Shown here piece after piece: positions 1-13,984 of a DNA stretch of 64,000 nucleotides. The notes under the pieces are model-generated. The model ran no database searches, was not told the DNA's origin, and was given only the letters and a program-made list of their open reading frames with translations. A program made the position numbers and the translations under genes. The stretch's first letter is position 1; each line of letters begins with the position of its first letter. Origin of the DNA: Euryodendron excelsum (taxonomy: Eukaryota > Streptophyta > Magnoliopsida > Ericales > Pentaphylacaceae); the NCBI GenBank assembly GCA_033060915.1, contig CM065378.1, forward strand, positions 53,506,001-53,570,000. The letters run 5' to 3'.

Positions 1-221
1 GATCTAGTTGGTGTGGTATCTAAGAAGTTGAATGTCAAGACCCACATAGTACAGAATCCAGATATTACAAAAAAGGGAGGAAGAAAAAAAAGGGATCCAA
101 AAAGCCGTGAAAAAAATGAAGAAAGTTTTAGATGAAAGAAAAGTGATATGATTATCTGTTACTTGCGAGATGTTTAAAGAACACAAATGAAGATATGACT
201 ATAAATCATATTAGTTAATAC

Positions 222-2905
222 CTTTGAAAGGAAAACGCAACGCTTGAGCTGAAAATTAAGGACAGCAGGCAGCGACCGCAGCTTAATGCTCCGGGTAGCA
301 TCAACTCGAGTAGTGCATGACTCGCAATAGTATTGGTTGTCTCCTTGAAGCTCTTCTACACTCAGGTAATCATCTAAACTCTCATCTACACTTTTCAAAC
401 CCTTGACATTCAACTCCAGCTCGTAGAAGTCTTCCATTTTTGATGAAGCTTCAGAATCTTTTCCACATTTCGAGCACCTAAATGGTTAGAAATAGCAAAC
501 TAAATAACAAGTCATTTCTTTCATTTATAAGCTCTAAGAGGTAAATACACTGGCTTTGCAAAGTGCAAACAATTGTACATGAAAGAAGTAAAACATAACT
601 CACAAATAGCTACCAGAAACAAAAAATTGCAGTTTCAGTTGCACAACAATTAATTATCACGTATTTGCTTCCTACCATGTAGAGGATATTGTAGCAACAC
701 AAACAGTGTAGTATCACCAAAGGGCAAATAATTTTCTTTGTATACTGGTATGAATAAAGACAAATAAAACAAAAAAAAAAAGGAGCCTCAACGCGCAGAA
801 AAATACACTCAATGTTTATATTTATATTGTGATTACCAATATATCAGGTGCTGTTTTTTTTTTTTATAAGTATCATTATATCAGGCTCCTTGCTCAGCAA
901 CAGCAACCTTGAACAGTGGATAGACCAATTTTTACCAGCAGATTGATCTGAGGATAATTTCATAAGAAGGTAATGCATGCCATCCATAAGAATATTAGAA
1001 GCGGGGGAAAGTAAATGTTAACATTAACAGCATTGATGAGTCCTACACCCCAATATGGGCTATAGCCTATGGGCATGAAGAAGATCCTCTTAAGTCAAGG
1101 TAAGCCAATAAACTCTAAGCATTCTTTTGTGTGGCAAATAAGTTGTTTCCAGAAGTCCAAGGATACCATTGCAGTAACAACTAACACTCTGAAACCTACC
1201 ACACTACCAGAGCCTTGCAGAAGGGGTAGACTAACACAAATCTGATAGAAGGCAAGGAGTTAAGTCATAAAGATAGTTGTTGGATGAAAGAAGCAGAAGG
1301 AAATACTTGTCTACATTCAATAATACGGTAATAATCCTACTTATCAAGAAATATTAGTAATAATAAAGTAACAATCCTAAGAAATCTAATGAGGAACAAA
1401 ACAAGGACTAAAGAATATTTGAATTCAAAAATGAATGAGACAAACATGAGGTCAGAATATAGACAGGCAACAATCATTTTGTGTAGGAAAATCTGAAGGA
1501 CAAGCAAGTCCGTGAAAACAAAATTACCACTCCCTTTAAAAGTGATTGCCTATGTGCAAACAAATATATCAGAAAGATTTTGGTAGAATGATGATAATGC
1601 TGGCAAACCATCAAGTCCTGATTCATTAAACTGCTTTTCCAAATTGTAACTGAAGAAACTAATCAATCAAAGCTCTGAAAGTTCAGATGAAAGGCACCAA
1701 AATTTTTCCAAGTTAAGCAAAGTTAAAATTTTCAACACACTGCGGAGAATTAAATGATAACAAGGGAGACTGTATAGTTAAGCTTAGTCTCAAAGTAAGA
1801 ACAAACTTACGTGGTGACATGCGACACACTTCCACGGAAAAGATCTTGTACAATTGTTCTTGCCTTGGAAACTTTTGAACAGCTCAAACATCGCTCAAGC
1901 AAAGAAAAAAGCAAGGTAAGGAATTCATGGCTGTCCTGCTGAACACCATTATCTAGCTCCAGGGTTTTAATAAATGGTGCTGAATCAACAAAAGCCATTT
2001 TACTAGCATGCAACTGCGCAAAGAGTCGAGCCAGTTGATCCAAAACTGGCTGTTCTTTCAGAACATCTGGCTCCACAGAGAAAACACCATCCCTAAATGA
2101 CTTATTCATGTACAGGCATTGAAGTATGCTGTTGGCATAGCACGTTGCACCCAGATTCGTGAGGCCTGCTGGTGAGTTAGTGGAAGCACGAAGATCCGAG
2201 GATGGATCAGGACCAAGTGACAGAACAATCTCCGACATCTTCTGCCACAAGCCAGATTTTCGACTTCCATTGGAAGGCGGAATCAGTCCACAAAAGCAAT
2301 TAGGATTGTCTCTTGTATTCACTCTACAACCTTGACATATTAGTTTCCAAATCATGTATAGCTGATTTACATCATCTTCTGTCACTTGACCCGTTGAGTA
2401 GATTCTCCTACACAATTTGATGCCCCCACCCCCAAAAACAAAAATCAATATTTGTGATCACCAGGATAGCAATTGGTTAGCAATTCAAAGCTGACTTCTT
2501 GGCTTTTGAAGCAATATTCAGCCAATCTGTTATTTCAAAAATCAAGTTGCAATAGATAATGTTCTTAATGAAAATTTCTCACTTTCTTCAAAAAGAACCA
2601 AGATAATATTGCTGAGCATCGACATCCCAAAAATGGATTTTAGATAACAATTTTGAGACTATTCCTCTTGTTTCTCTACTTCACTAGGCAAGAATCAAAG
2701 TGAACTCCTCTTTCAAGAGCAAGATGACCAAGGTAGCACTTTTTATATTTTTAAACATACTTTATGGAAGAAAATATTTGCTCTCAAAATCAATCAAGGA
2801 AGAAAGCTACAATGAATCTTACCTGAAAATTTCGGTATTGGCCTTAGCATTGTCGTCTGGTCTATGCCTTTTATTTTTACTTCGGGTAGTTGGTCGATGA
2901 CTCAT
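222..2905 (-). CDS. UBP26: UBP26-type ubiquitin-specific protease, N-terminal 312 codons (partial)
   Basis: Three exons join in frame: 2823-2905, 1811-2407 and 222-477, all with GT-AG borders, giving 312 codons before the gene leaves the window at the left edge. The start ([16 protein letters not shown]) fits plant UBP26 N-termini. The Cys box [19 protein letters not shown] puts the catalytic cysteine at residue 117. A Cys-rich stretch ([17 protein letters not shown]) precedes it and the CSKCGKD and CESC zinc-type pairs follow. The His box lies beyond the window; the Arabidopsis protein is about 1,070 residues. UBP26 is known as a USP48-related deubiquitinase acting on monoubiquitinated histone H2B in the nucleus, with roles in heterochromatin silencing and seed development. 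No stop or frameshift is seen, so the gene is probably functional. Introns are 415 and 1,333 nt; a third begins at 221. Confidence 0.93.
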
Positions 2906-3560
2906 CTTTATATCAATGAATTCTCAACTCTTGAAAATCAACAACAACAAAAAGACGAAAGATTGTGTCAATAGACCCTTTTCAGCTAACTCAATTTCAA
3001 TGTGGAAAAAAAAAATGTGGCATCGTATGAAGATTTCTTGTCTTATACCACAAACAGAAAATGTTCTTAAAATCAATTATTATAAAAACAACTGGGGAAA
3101 ATCCTCGAAATTCGATTAACAACCTAAAAATACGATTCCTGATAATAAAAAATCAACTGCTCTCTGGAAACCACAAAAAAAAACCCCCCTCGAAATTCAT
3201 AAAACACAATGAACACACGACTCTTGGTACAAGAAAGCAATAAATTGTAGTTATGGCTAATTCTTCTACAGCGAAAAAAATTCTTCAAAATCAGAAATTG
3301 CTATCTACAAATTTCGAGATAATGAGAGAGAGACTGAAAATAGAGTTGCTCGAACGGCGATGACAGAGAGAATCTAAGACAGCATTTAGATAATCGACAG
3401 TGTGTGTTTATGTAAGAGTATATACATATTTGTAGCATGCAAGCTAGACAGAGAGAGAGAGAGAGAGAGAGACCTGGGAAGGGAAGATGAACAGAACTCT
3501 ATTGTTCCCAATCAGAACTTTTTGACTTGAGATCAGAACAATAGAAGTGTGCATTTCCAA
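2906..3560 (-). promoter_or_regulatory. UBP26 5' leader and proximal promoter
   Basis: This is the sequence directly upstream of the UBP26 start codon. It holds a (GA)11 tract at 3451-3472, which reads as a CT tract on the coding strand, typical of plant 5' leaders and core promoters. No clear TATA box was found and the transcription start cannot be placed. Short open frames here are not supported as genes. Confidence 0.45.
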
Positions 3561-4464
3561 ACCCCAGAAGCAATGCAATGGGTTTCTTTAAGAAGTGCAA
3601 TATAAGGAGTCCGGTTCATTATTACACACTCATGGACCGGTTCGGACGGCGGTTTAAACCAATCATGTTTGGTTTTGGTTTTGTTTTTATTAGATTTTTT
3701 TTGTTTTTTCATTCTAGTGCTTTCGGATACAAAAATATGATAAAATTAGCTAATGGCCTAACTTTGATCATATTAGAAAGAAGATCAGTCGAGATATGCG
3801 TAAATTAATCCGAACACTCTCTAGTCACATAACTAAAGAAATATATAAAAACACAACTCTTTAGCATTATTTTCATTTTTTCATGAATCGAAAATATTTG
3901 AAAAGTAATTTACATTTTGTTGTTATAAAAATAGGTTTTTTTTTTAGATATTTCGTCAAAGTTAGTATTTCCACATTAGTGTTTCGTATGATTACCCCTT
4001 TTTTAACTTTTGTGGAATAAAATTAGTTTTCAAAAGTAACACTAAACACATTGAGTGCTTTGAAATAAAATAATTATGTTTGATTTTATTCATCGGTCTT
4101 CGTTCTAAGATGATTTGGACAAAAATTGACATGGTTCAAATAATAATAAAACGATATATGGTTTGCCAACTTGTACACCCTCTAGATATATTTCTATTGT
4201 TGAAAGATATAATTTCTTCTTGTCAACTTATGAATCTTGACCGCATCTGATTTAGTAAAACCTTCGAACAAATGAAACTCTTACTTTAACCCAAAAGAAC
4301 AACAAAATAAATAAAAAAAATAGAAAAAGAATTGCATTACCAAAGCATTCCGACTTTACGTTGGAAGAAGGCTTTTTGTGTCTCAAATAATAATGTATTT
4401 CCTTCTATTTTTCCAACTAAACTTGGCCAATTGTAATAAATTTCTAGAATACAATTGTCCCATA

Positions 4465-4495
<31 letters not shown>

Positions 4496-5940
4496 AGGTA
4501 AGATGTAAGAAATTGACCCATAATTACTAATATGGAATATAAGAATGTGAAAAGTGATCCAAAAATGTTATGCGAAACATGACATGCTAATAGATATTAG
4601 ATTGAATAGAGTATTTAATAATAAATTCATTAAGAACCTTATAAATAATGATATAAAGCATTCAAATATTTTCATGGTCAATCAAATACTAATACTATAC
4701 TATATTTATAGAAACCAAATAGAACATTTATATATCGTTGTTAAATTAAAATTTTGGAATATGAAAAAAAATATTGTTAATTGTGAGATGTGAATTTCTA
4801 TTTTCTACAAAGTTCTCAAAATATTTTTCTGCAAGAGTAATAAGCTCATTTGAATTATACTAGAGAAATGCCTCAAAAATGTTTTTTGAAATTTTTCTTT
4901 AGAACTTCAAGATAAGATTCGTTTGTGTTCCTATATAAAGTTTTGAACTCGCGATTGTTAGTACACTGAGTCTTGCATCAAACACAGACCTTACAAAAGC
5001 ATACACATCAAAATGATATTTTGTTTGCTAACTTTTTATTTTTTTTATTTTTTTAAATTCTTGAAAAATAAAAATAAAACGTCTTTGATAATTGTTTTCA
5101 AAGTTTTTGTTTTTAAAAATCTAAAAATAATTTGAAAAAATATCAAACAAAACTAAAAGCACAAATAAAATTATTCATTTTTTGTTTTCACTATCAAATG
5201 AAAGTCTTCCTCCTTTCTCTTTCTCCCACTATCCACCACTGCCACAACTCACGAACACTATTCTCCACTAACCACCAACACTACTCTCCACTAACCACCG
5301 CCACCGCCACCACCACCATCATTCTCCATCGTGCCACACCATTATTCCCCACGTCGCCGCCGTCGCCGCCCACCTCCACTACTACCATTGCTTACCAGAT
5401 TTTAAATAAGTTTTTTCTATTAATAATTTTATATAAAGTTAAAACAACTAATAATTTTGGTATTACTAAATTTTTATTTATATTTTTTACAAAATCAATT
5501 TCACTACAGATATCCGTCTTTTATACTAGTAGAAGGCATATCTTATTATTTATCATGCACTTCACACCTTTATAATAGCAGTTGCATAATTTATTAGCAA
5601 TGTTAGTCTTGCTTACATTTAATGAAATCAATAAAGCACTATAAATTAATTGAGCGTAAGGTAATAGAGGCTTACTTTATTAGAAATTCGAAATCCAAAA
5701 ATTGCTTTGAAATACATATTTCATAGCATGATTGTAAGTTTTAATAGTGTGATGTGCATTCAATATTATTTCTTAGAAATGCTTTTAGTAATTCTTCTAT
5801 CATTCATACCTTAAGTATATAATGGTTTTCCATTTACAAAAATATTAGTTTGTTCAATATCATGCATTTAAACTGTCATATATACAAAAAATGATAGATA
5901 TCAATAAAGCAATATATAAATAATCTTTGGCCACATTGTT
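3561..5940. other. AT-rich spacer without a recognisable gene
   Basis: The stretch is strongly AT-rich with an (AT)n tract at about 4465-4490. At about 5210-5400 the composition switches to pyrimidine-rich CCA/CCG triplets, directly after a T-rich and A-rich block (5020-5190). This gives a 147-codon open frame that looks like a low-complexity accident or part of an unidentified repeat. No domain or splice pattern supports a gene. Confidence 0.5.
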
Positions 5941-5941
5941 G

Positions 5942-8165
5942 CTAAGCCAATTCAGTTGCATCTTTCTTGAGATCTTCATTGAGTGGTTGAAATTTCATTA
6001 TTGATGTTGTTCCCGAATCTGACCTATCATCAAATATTACACATTCTAATTCTGGTTCATTAGAAGAAAATTTTGCAAACTCAGTTGGATTATCTCCATC
6101 AATATAATATTTGTCTTCACCTACAAAAATAAACAAATCACATGAAAGTAAATTACATTTAGCTTAATTACACTAAGAAAAAAATATTAAGTGATGAATA
6201 AACCCACACAAGTTCTAATATTTCGTTAGTTACTCATTATACTTTTTTTTTTCTTTCATCACAACTTGCAAATATGACAATGCATAAAAACTAAATCTTC
6301 AACTATATTTGTTGCTAATCTATTTCTTTTTATGCTTTGAATTAGAGAATAGGTACTAATATTCCTTTTACTGTAAAATTACAACACTGCTTATTAGAGT
6401 AACTCAAAAGCCAAGTTTTGCAATGGAAGTGTTGAAGCACTGTGATTGGCCCGCCAAAAAATTGGCTCCTCATGCATCTTTGCCTTAATAACACAAGGCT
6501 AATTAAAATAACTCAATCTACTAGAACAAAAAACTTCATATTTAAGATACTTTTTGAAAATCATTTTGATTGTGAAAAATTAGTTCAACACACTTACTTT
6601 TATTTAATAACACTTCTTAATCTTCATGTGCTAATTGCCGTTGAACTCTATTACTTCTATCTGGAAGCCAAATATTGCTATAATATTTAGAAACCAATGA
6701 ATATGCCATAAAATGTAAAATAGTGTTATTTGTGTTCCATCTATTATCAAAAAATGTTATGAATGGTATTAAAGAAATCAAATCAGCAGTAAGTAGACCT
6801 TTACCTACATATTCAGATATGACTTTCTTCACATTTTCAATCATTAAGTCCAACATGACATATATGAGATGTAGCACAAGAGAATAAGTGTCTACAACCC
6901 TTAGCATCTCAATATCAGGTTTTGTAAAACTCAAGAGATAATCTAGGTTCTCCTACAAAGAGTCATCAACAATACATTGCTTTACCTCTCAAGTTTTCAC
7001 CTTCATTGGATTTTTTTCCATATCTATGAATCTTTTAATTTGCATCCATGATCATTTTTTTGACACGAGCATCAACTCGTTCAAGCGTCTAACCAAAACA
7101 ATGCCTGATGCAAATCTTGTTTCTGTTACATTTAGCAAAGTCAATTGCGAATAACTATTGAAAATAACCAACGACATATTATGATTAACAATAAAATTCC
7201 TTATGTTTTGCAATTCACCAAACTAGCAACCATTTGCATTAACAACATTGAGGTGATCTTCCAGGTGCTTCAAACATGCTTCTTGGGATCAAAATTAAAA
7301 TTATACGAAACACATGGTATCCAATAAATATAGGGATATTTACCTTCAATTATTAATCCAACAATTTTGAAGTTAATTGTATTATTTGTACCAATTTGAA
7401 CAACCTTCACTTTCCCAACTTCAATCAGAGGACAGAAAATATACTTGTGACATATTCTCTGTTTTTCACATTTTCACTTGCATTTATAGCCTTTAGAAAT
7501 ATTTTTGCTCTACTAAATGCTGTCATTATGTTTTTTTTTTTTTTTTTTTATGTTTACAAGTAGTCTCATTTGTCTATCTAACCACCTATTTGAGCATATA
7601 AATATTCATTTTATTTTTCAAAAAACTTGTATACCCGAAATCCTCTCATCACATATGTATTCTCCTGTACGAATAATGTTATACACAATTTATCATATGA
7701 AGCAGTGTTTCCTCATAATTTGCTATTGGCAAGTATCTGTAAATACTATTAAAATAAAGACATTTTGCCAAATTGAATGATAAAGTTGGGGTATAATATG
7801 GGTAGCTTTCTTGTCTGCAATATCCCTATTAGCCACATTGACTGCTTTTTCCAAATGTCCTAAATTTAATTCATTTATTTTTTTTGGATTGTACCAAATC
7901 TAATCTTTTATGTAAAGAAATATAATTTGTCTTTTTTTTTTTTTTGCATCTAATTTTTGTTGAGCTTTCCTTCTTTCTGTTGCTTCATACTCTCTTTTCA
8001 ATGTTTGTAAAAGATTATTCCAATGGACTTACAGGCTTCAACTCAAAAAAATTAAAAGTTTCAATAACTGGGTATTGACTTTTGAATATGATCAAGTCAC
8101 CTTTTTGTTGCAGTAGTTGCAAGACCACCATCTTTTATGTAGATTCCAATGTACATTAAATGGAG
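5942..8165 (-). pseudogene. Decayed hAT-family transposase (BED finger, DUF659-like, hAT dimerisation)
   Basis: Read on the minus strand, blocks in different frames follow the order of a plant hAT transposase. A BED-finger remnant (CNYCNKKVT) lies near 8.04-8.16 kb. An IEGKYPYIYW block, part of the catalytic region, is near 7.34 kb. ETRFAS is near 7.1 kb. A long helical segment occupies 6617-6934. EEPIFWRANHSASTLPLQNL near 6.41-6.48 kb and IKRNRLATN near 6.32 kb mark the C-terminal dimerisation domain. An acidic tail follows at 5942-6136. Many stops and frameshifts separate these blocks, so no transposase can be made. Such proteins excise and insert hAT elements and leave 8-bp target duplications. 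I could not find the terminal inverted repeats, so the limits cover the coding remnant only. Confidence 0.82.
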
Positions 8166-8361
8166 ATGACACATCTTCACTTCTTGATTTGTTATGGGCT
8201 TATGATCATATGAGTTGGTTTATGTTTTAATGCCATGTATTTACAATATATCATTTAGGCCATGATTAATGAGAAAGAAAAATTATTGAAGAAGAAAAAG
8301 TAAATTACATTTTTTCTAATTTAAAAAACAAAAGATACATATTTAATGAACTTCATCGTTA

Positions 8362-8362
8362 A

Positions 8363-8395
<33 letters not shown>

Positions 8396-8406
8396 CGCGT
8401 GTGTGT
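8362..8406. repeat. Compound (AT)n(GT)n microsatellite
   Basis: An AT tract runs directly into a GT tract with a short GCGC interruption. It lies in AT-rich spacer just beyond the 5' side of the hAT remnant. Confidence 0.9.
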
Positions 8407-10313
8407 TCAAATATTTAATATGTATTTATCCAAATAAGAGTTATATAGAGTGAAAATATTTAAAATATGCAATATATATACATAAATCTAAAGCAGTTAA
8501 AGAATATTTCGGCCTTCGGGTATTCCTAAAACTTCAATATACATAAAACTATGTAGAGTTATATAAATGGTGTAGGGACACATATATATATTTGATATGT
8601 AATCCCTCCTTATATCACATATCTTATTCTTAAGCCAAATAGCATAAAATTCTGAACATCCTTGAACTCTCGAAGTATTTGAATGTAATTATGAATTACA
8701 AAGGGCTTGAGGTAGTCTTGTTGGTCTACCTTTGACCAAACCAGAGAGAAGACAAATCAAGGTACTTATATGTGCTTATTTTTTATGACTCTTTAAAAAT
8801 AAGTCATCAGTAACTGATAATATTGTCATTTTAGGAGTGTTTGGTGGTGTAAGTAAAAACAAGCTAGGAGTTAATGACTTAGAAATTTGCAATAAAAAAT
8901 ATGTGATTGATCACAATTCATTGGTCTTGCATTGAAGATTTATGAGGTGGACGATCTGTAGGATGATTTTCTCTTCCCTTTTGGAGATGTGCAGTAGTTC
9001 AATTTATGTTTTGTCACAACTAATGATTCACAAGGTGTAATATTATTTTCCTTAACCTGCATGACTTAAAAAGCATTATACTAAGTAGTGCCTATATATG
9101 TCACTTCCCCTTTCCTCACCCCCTTAAAGAACGTGTCCTCGCATTGGGCTGATTCAACACACTTTCAGTTGGGATTGACTCTAATTTTATCACGATCCAA
9201 GATCTAAATTGTATAATATTGTTTGCTTTGGGCCATGGTCCACATAATTTAAAATTTATGATACCAAGTAGATACAAGTGTCTACATATATGAGATTTCT
9301 TTTCTCCTCCCTAGGCGATGTGATCATAGCACGTAGCGTAGGAGTTAGCCTATCGTTGTCCTAGTCGGTCAGGTATCTCGTTCCTATTCCTTAGGAACTA
9401 TTTGGAAGGTTTGGATTCCTTATACATGTCCCATTTTGTATGGACTGCTGCCTTTGATTTCATTTGACTTTGGATACCTTAGGGGAAAAGGGTAAGAAGC
9501 TTCCTAGTTGGTGTTGCATGTTTAGGAAGTGGTTAATCATCTTGTGTTGCATTGCGACATGGCCAGAGATGTAGAGTTTACTCTTTTTTATTTTTGGAGT
9601 TTGTTGGGTTGTATTAGGTTTGGTGATTCATTTATCTAAGAGTTAGGGCAGAAGTTGCTAAGTAATGAATGGTGGCGCCATTGTGCCTGATGTGGGGTAT
9701 TTACAGAGACCAAATCTATGACATTTTTGAAGATGTAGAGTTGGCAATTCATAGAATTTAAATGATCGTTTTACAAATTTTTCAGTTTGGATTAGAATAG
9801 AATTTTTGTGACTCTTATTTTGCTTTTGTTGATGTCATAAGAGATCTATCTTTTTTTACGATTTATATACTTAGTTTTTTCTATACCCCAATGTTTAGAG
9901 ACTATATCCCTCTTTTAGTGTTTGTACTGAAATTATTTACTTATGAAGGAAAAGTTAAGTATAGATCAGAAATACCTCCCATAGTAAGGAGTGATGAGAG
10001 GATGGGCTTGTAAACCATTTGAATTGATGAGCCTCTTTCATAAATAGAAACTTTCTATTTTTGGTGCTAATATAATTGAAATTCCATAGGATATGTGTCT
10101 TATATTCCAAGTTTATAAAGATTATTCTCCAAATACTCGGGTTAACACTTCACATTGGTGCTTAAGGCTCCTTTAAGTTAGCAAAAAGTGTAATTTCTCC
10201 CAAGATTTGAAGAATTGCATGATGTGTGGGCTCTATTAATGTGTGCTTTACCTTTTTTGCTGCTAAGAAATAAGATGCCTTACACTACCAGTTCATATGT
10301 TAATGTTAATCTG
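8407..10313. other. Spacer, unclassified repeat-like sequence
   Basis: No open frame above 60 codons with recognisable similarity was found. A less AT-rich block at about 9.09-9.70 kb has the look of old retroelement or UTR sequence, but I cannot assign it. The segment ends where the first Tat/Ogre-like LTR begins. Confidence 0.4.
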
Positions 10314-11934
10314 TGTTGTGCCCCGGTTTTTAACTAAGCTCTCTTGGCTTAGGAAAAAGCACGGTATTCTCTCTGTTAGAACTTACCCTCCTAAAAGGAT
10401 AAGTGCGACGAGAGTTTGAACTTGAAATTGATTTTGAATAAAGACTTTTTAGAAAAATAGGAGTCGCCACTTAACATAATTAAAGATGTGTTAGGTCACC
10501 TAAAACTAAGTATAATCTAAAGACTAAATTTAGGTTTTTTGAAATTGTTTTGAAAATGTCCTTCTTAAGAAGGTTTTTGCAAAAGAAGTTTTTAGTAACC
10601 TTTTAAAATGGTTTAAAGCACTTTTGAAAACTTGACTCCGAGTTGGTCTTTGAAACCGGAAATTTGTGGTCTGGGGGTTGGTCACGTATAGGGAAGATAT
10701 CCTAAGATCATCACCCTATCTTGCCCTTTTGGTACCTATATGTCTAATCACCCTTAGTTCACTCACTTGAGTCACTGGTTACTAAAAGTTCACTTTTATC
10801 CACTTTAGAATTTTGAAAAAGGAGTTTGGTCATCATTTTTTGAATGAATGATGCATGATGCATGTTTCTGGAAAAATATTTGAAAATAGAAAAGTTTTGA
10901 AGTATGATTTGAAATAGAGATTTTGATTGAGAGAGCATTTTAAAAATGAATATTCGACTTAAAAAAAGATTAAAACCGCACCATTTTAGGTTGCTTACGT
11001 ATCTCATTTGGCGAGAATCAAGTCATTTATAGTTCGGGCAAGGACCTGATTGAAATGGACTCATGGGAGTCTTGAAAGGTTTTTGAAACTTGAATTCAAG
11101 AGAGTTTGGACTTGGACTTGAAGATTTTTTAAAGTGCCTTTGAAATAGGACTCAGAAGATTTTTGGAATATTCTGGAAGTTAAACTTGAATATTTTTGAA
11201 ATGTCTTTGAAAGTGTTGGAATATTTTTAGAAACAATTCAATGGAGTTTTGAATGATTTTCGAAATAACTCAAGGGAGTTTTGGAATGGTTTTGAAATCA
11301 TTTTTTGTATACCTTATGAAAGGTACTTTGAAGTGTTTTATCATCCTTGAGAGATTAGTTATTAATCAACTAGACTCCTTTAGGGTTATGATTTTTGGAA
11401 AGTCATTTTAGAAAAGGGTTAGACACTTCTCTTATGGTTTTGAAAACTTTAGGGTTATAGAACCCTATTTGATATCTTACTTTCCTTGAACAACCCTAAC
11501 CATATAAGGCCTAAGATTACTTCCGGGATGCGACTCTTGAAAATCATTTTTTAAAAAGCGTTTTTGAAAAATACTTAGGGTTTAGAACCTTAATATAAAC
11601 AAACTTGAAGGTTGTATTTAATGTATCATTTTCCTTTAGAGACCCTAACCATGGGAGGGTTAAGACCGCCTTAGGAATGTGAGTTTTGAAAACATTTTGG
11701 AAATAGTCTTTTGGAATGTTAAGTGTTTAGCTATTTTAGGTTAAGACAAGTTGGAGAGAGCCTTTGAAAACACTTGGTGAAGTGACATGGTGTCATTTGA
11801 AAAGGGTTCTTTGGAGATGATTTGAAAACATAAGAGAGTAGAGTATGATTTTTGAAAGGATGTCATGAAAATCATTTTGATATGAAGGTGTTTGAAAAAG
11901 GTTTAGAGTTAGAGTCTTGAAGCCAACTAACCAT

Positions 11935-12110
11935 GGTTGGGATGACTTAGGGTTAACTAACTAGGGTTAGGTTAACCTAGGGCTAAGGTGACCTAGGGTT
12001 AACTAACTAAGGTTAGGTTAACCTAGGATTTGGTTGATTTATGGTTGACTAATTTGAGTTAGGTTAACCAAAGTAAGACAATTAGGATCAAGTTAACCTA
12101 GAGTTTTGGA
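11935..12110. repeat. 46-bp TTAGGG/GTTAAC-rich minisatellite inside the LTR
   Basis: Units of about 46 bp carry CTAGGGTTAACTAACTAGGG-type sequence in roughly three copies. The same array occurs in copy B (about 37290-37480) and, in inverse orientation and with more copies, in copy C (about 45630-45890). It resembles telomere repeats but has no uniform 7-bp period. Confidence 0.7.
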
Positions 12111-13984
12111 AGGTGCTTTTGGACTAGGGTTTAGACCTAGTGGTTTTGGAAAGATGGTTTTGTGCATGAACTTGAAAGTGTGTTTTGAAAACCATTTTAT
12201 GAAAACCATTCAAGTGAATGTTGGGTTTGTATGGTTGGTATTCGGAAACCACTGAAGAGAGGGTTGCCTTAGAACCATTTTCACCACTAACTCAAGTGAG
12301 TAAAACTTGCGAAAATCAATATTGAATATATAGTTTTAAAGACTTCTTTGATTGAAAACTAAAGAGAATTAACCTTTGAAAATTATTTTTGGAAAGGAGG
12401 TTTTGGGAAACCACTTTTAAGGTGTTGAAAACCACTCTAAAGAATAAGGGTTCATATGGTTGATTTGAGGGAAATCACTCCAAAGAGGACTCCATGGTAC
12501 CATTCTAACCACAATATTCAAAAAAACAAAACTTTCAAAAATCAAGATGAAGATGGTAGTTTTAGAAAACCATTTTTCTACAAATTAATGAGAAAAAACT
12601 TTTGAGAACCCTTCTTAAAGAGGGTTGTTTTGAAACCACTTTTGGGGTGTAGAAAACCACTCTAGAGAATAAGGGCTCCTATAGTTAATAAATGAGGAGA
12701 CCACTCAAGAAAGGGTTTCATGAGAACCGTTTCAACCACAAAACTCAAGATATCAAAACTTTGAAGACCAAAGTGAACAAGGTTTAAAAACCATTTTAAT
12801 GCAATTTGAAAATAGTAAAATGCAATAATGCAAAATGAAGTTAAAGGGCTTAAGGAAGGCTCCTTAAGACATAGAAATCTAAAGCTTCGAACTAGGTTTC
12901 AAGAAACCAACTCTTAGGGCCATTCTTAGAAAAACCCTTGAATATGAATTTTGAACAATTTGTAGAGATTAGAAATGCTAGAGGGTTTGAAACATATCTT
13001 TGAACATGAAAAATGAAGCCAAGTATGCAATACATGAGAATACCAACCATATGTAAGGGGGTCATGAAATCATACAAGGCTAAAATGCCACAACACATTG
13101 CAAGGGGCCTATGGTTCATACCATGAAAAGATAGGCTAAAGGGAGAACCCCCACTCTGTGGCTTCCCTAAAGCTTCCCTTAGGCATGGACCTAAGGTCCT
13201 CTTGTTCAAGAAAATAGGAAAGAGGGGTAGAAGATGGGGAGTAAAATAGAGAATAATCTAAGTAGGCTAGTAGAGAGAAGAGAAGAGTTTGGGGGGGGGG
13301 GGTAGCGAAATGTAAAGAGAAATACTATCTTGTCTTCACAACTTCTTCAAGCTTCAATGGAGGGCTTTACTTGAGTTTTGAAGGGTCTTCAATGGCCTTG
13401 AAGGGGCTGAAAATGGCTTAAGTCTTGCTTTAGAGACTTTAGAGATGAAATGTATAGGCTTGAGGTGAGTGAAATCTAGCTTAGATGTTTGAAGGGTTGA
13501 AAGGCGTGGAGTGTTCAAGATTTTTTGAGGTTTTGGGAGTATTTCAGCAGGGCTTCACCATTGTTTTCAGCTCTAGAATACGTAGAGGGGTGGCCTGCTA
13601 TTTAAAAGCAAAGATTCTAGGGTCTGGCGCATGTGCTACATGCACCCAGGCAAATTTTACCCTGGCACATGTAGCATATACGCTAGTATTATGCCATTAA
13701 CTAAGTGCCATGTTGCACTCTTTGTACTACACCAACTTGGACTGCAAGTCAAGTTTTATCCGATCCGATAATTTTTTGGGAGCATGTATCATACGTTCCG
13801 CCGCCGAGAACTCTTATGCTGACTTCACCTCGATATCCGCACAAACCAAGAAAGATCTAGGAAAATTGGTCACGTTTACGATGTTCCTTTATTATTTCTC
13901 ATGAATCGACAGTCCTCGAAGAGCTCCAAAGGATTGTAGATGTCAGAGTTATATTATTAGGAAGCGTGCACGAAAATGAACTTT

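Noticed and set aside
5132..5575. 147-codon plus-strand open frame rich in Ser, Thr, Pro and His
   Set aside because: It comes from low-complexity CCA/CCG sequence flanked by A- and T-rich runs, with no domain, no splice sites and no conserved start context.
11935..12110. Interstitial telomere repeat
   Set aside because: TTAGGG-like words occur within a 46-bp unit; there is no run of the plant TTTAGGG heptamer.
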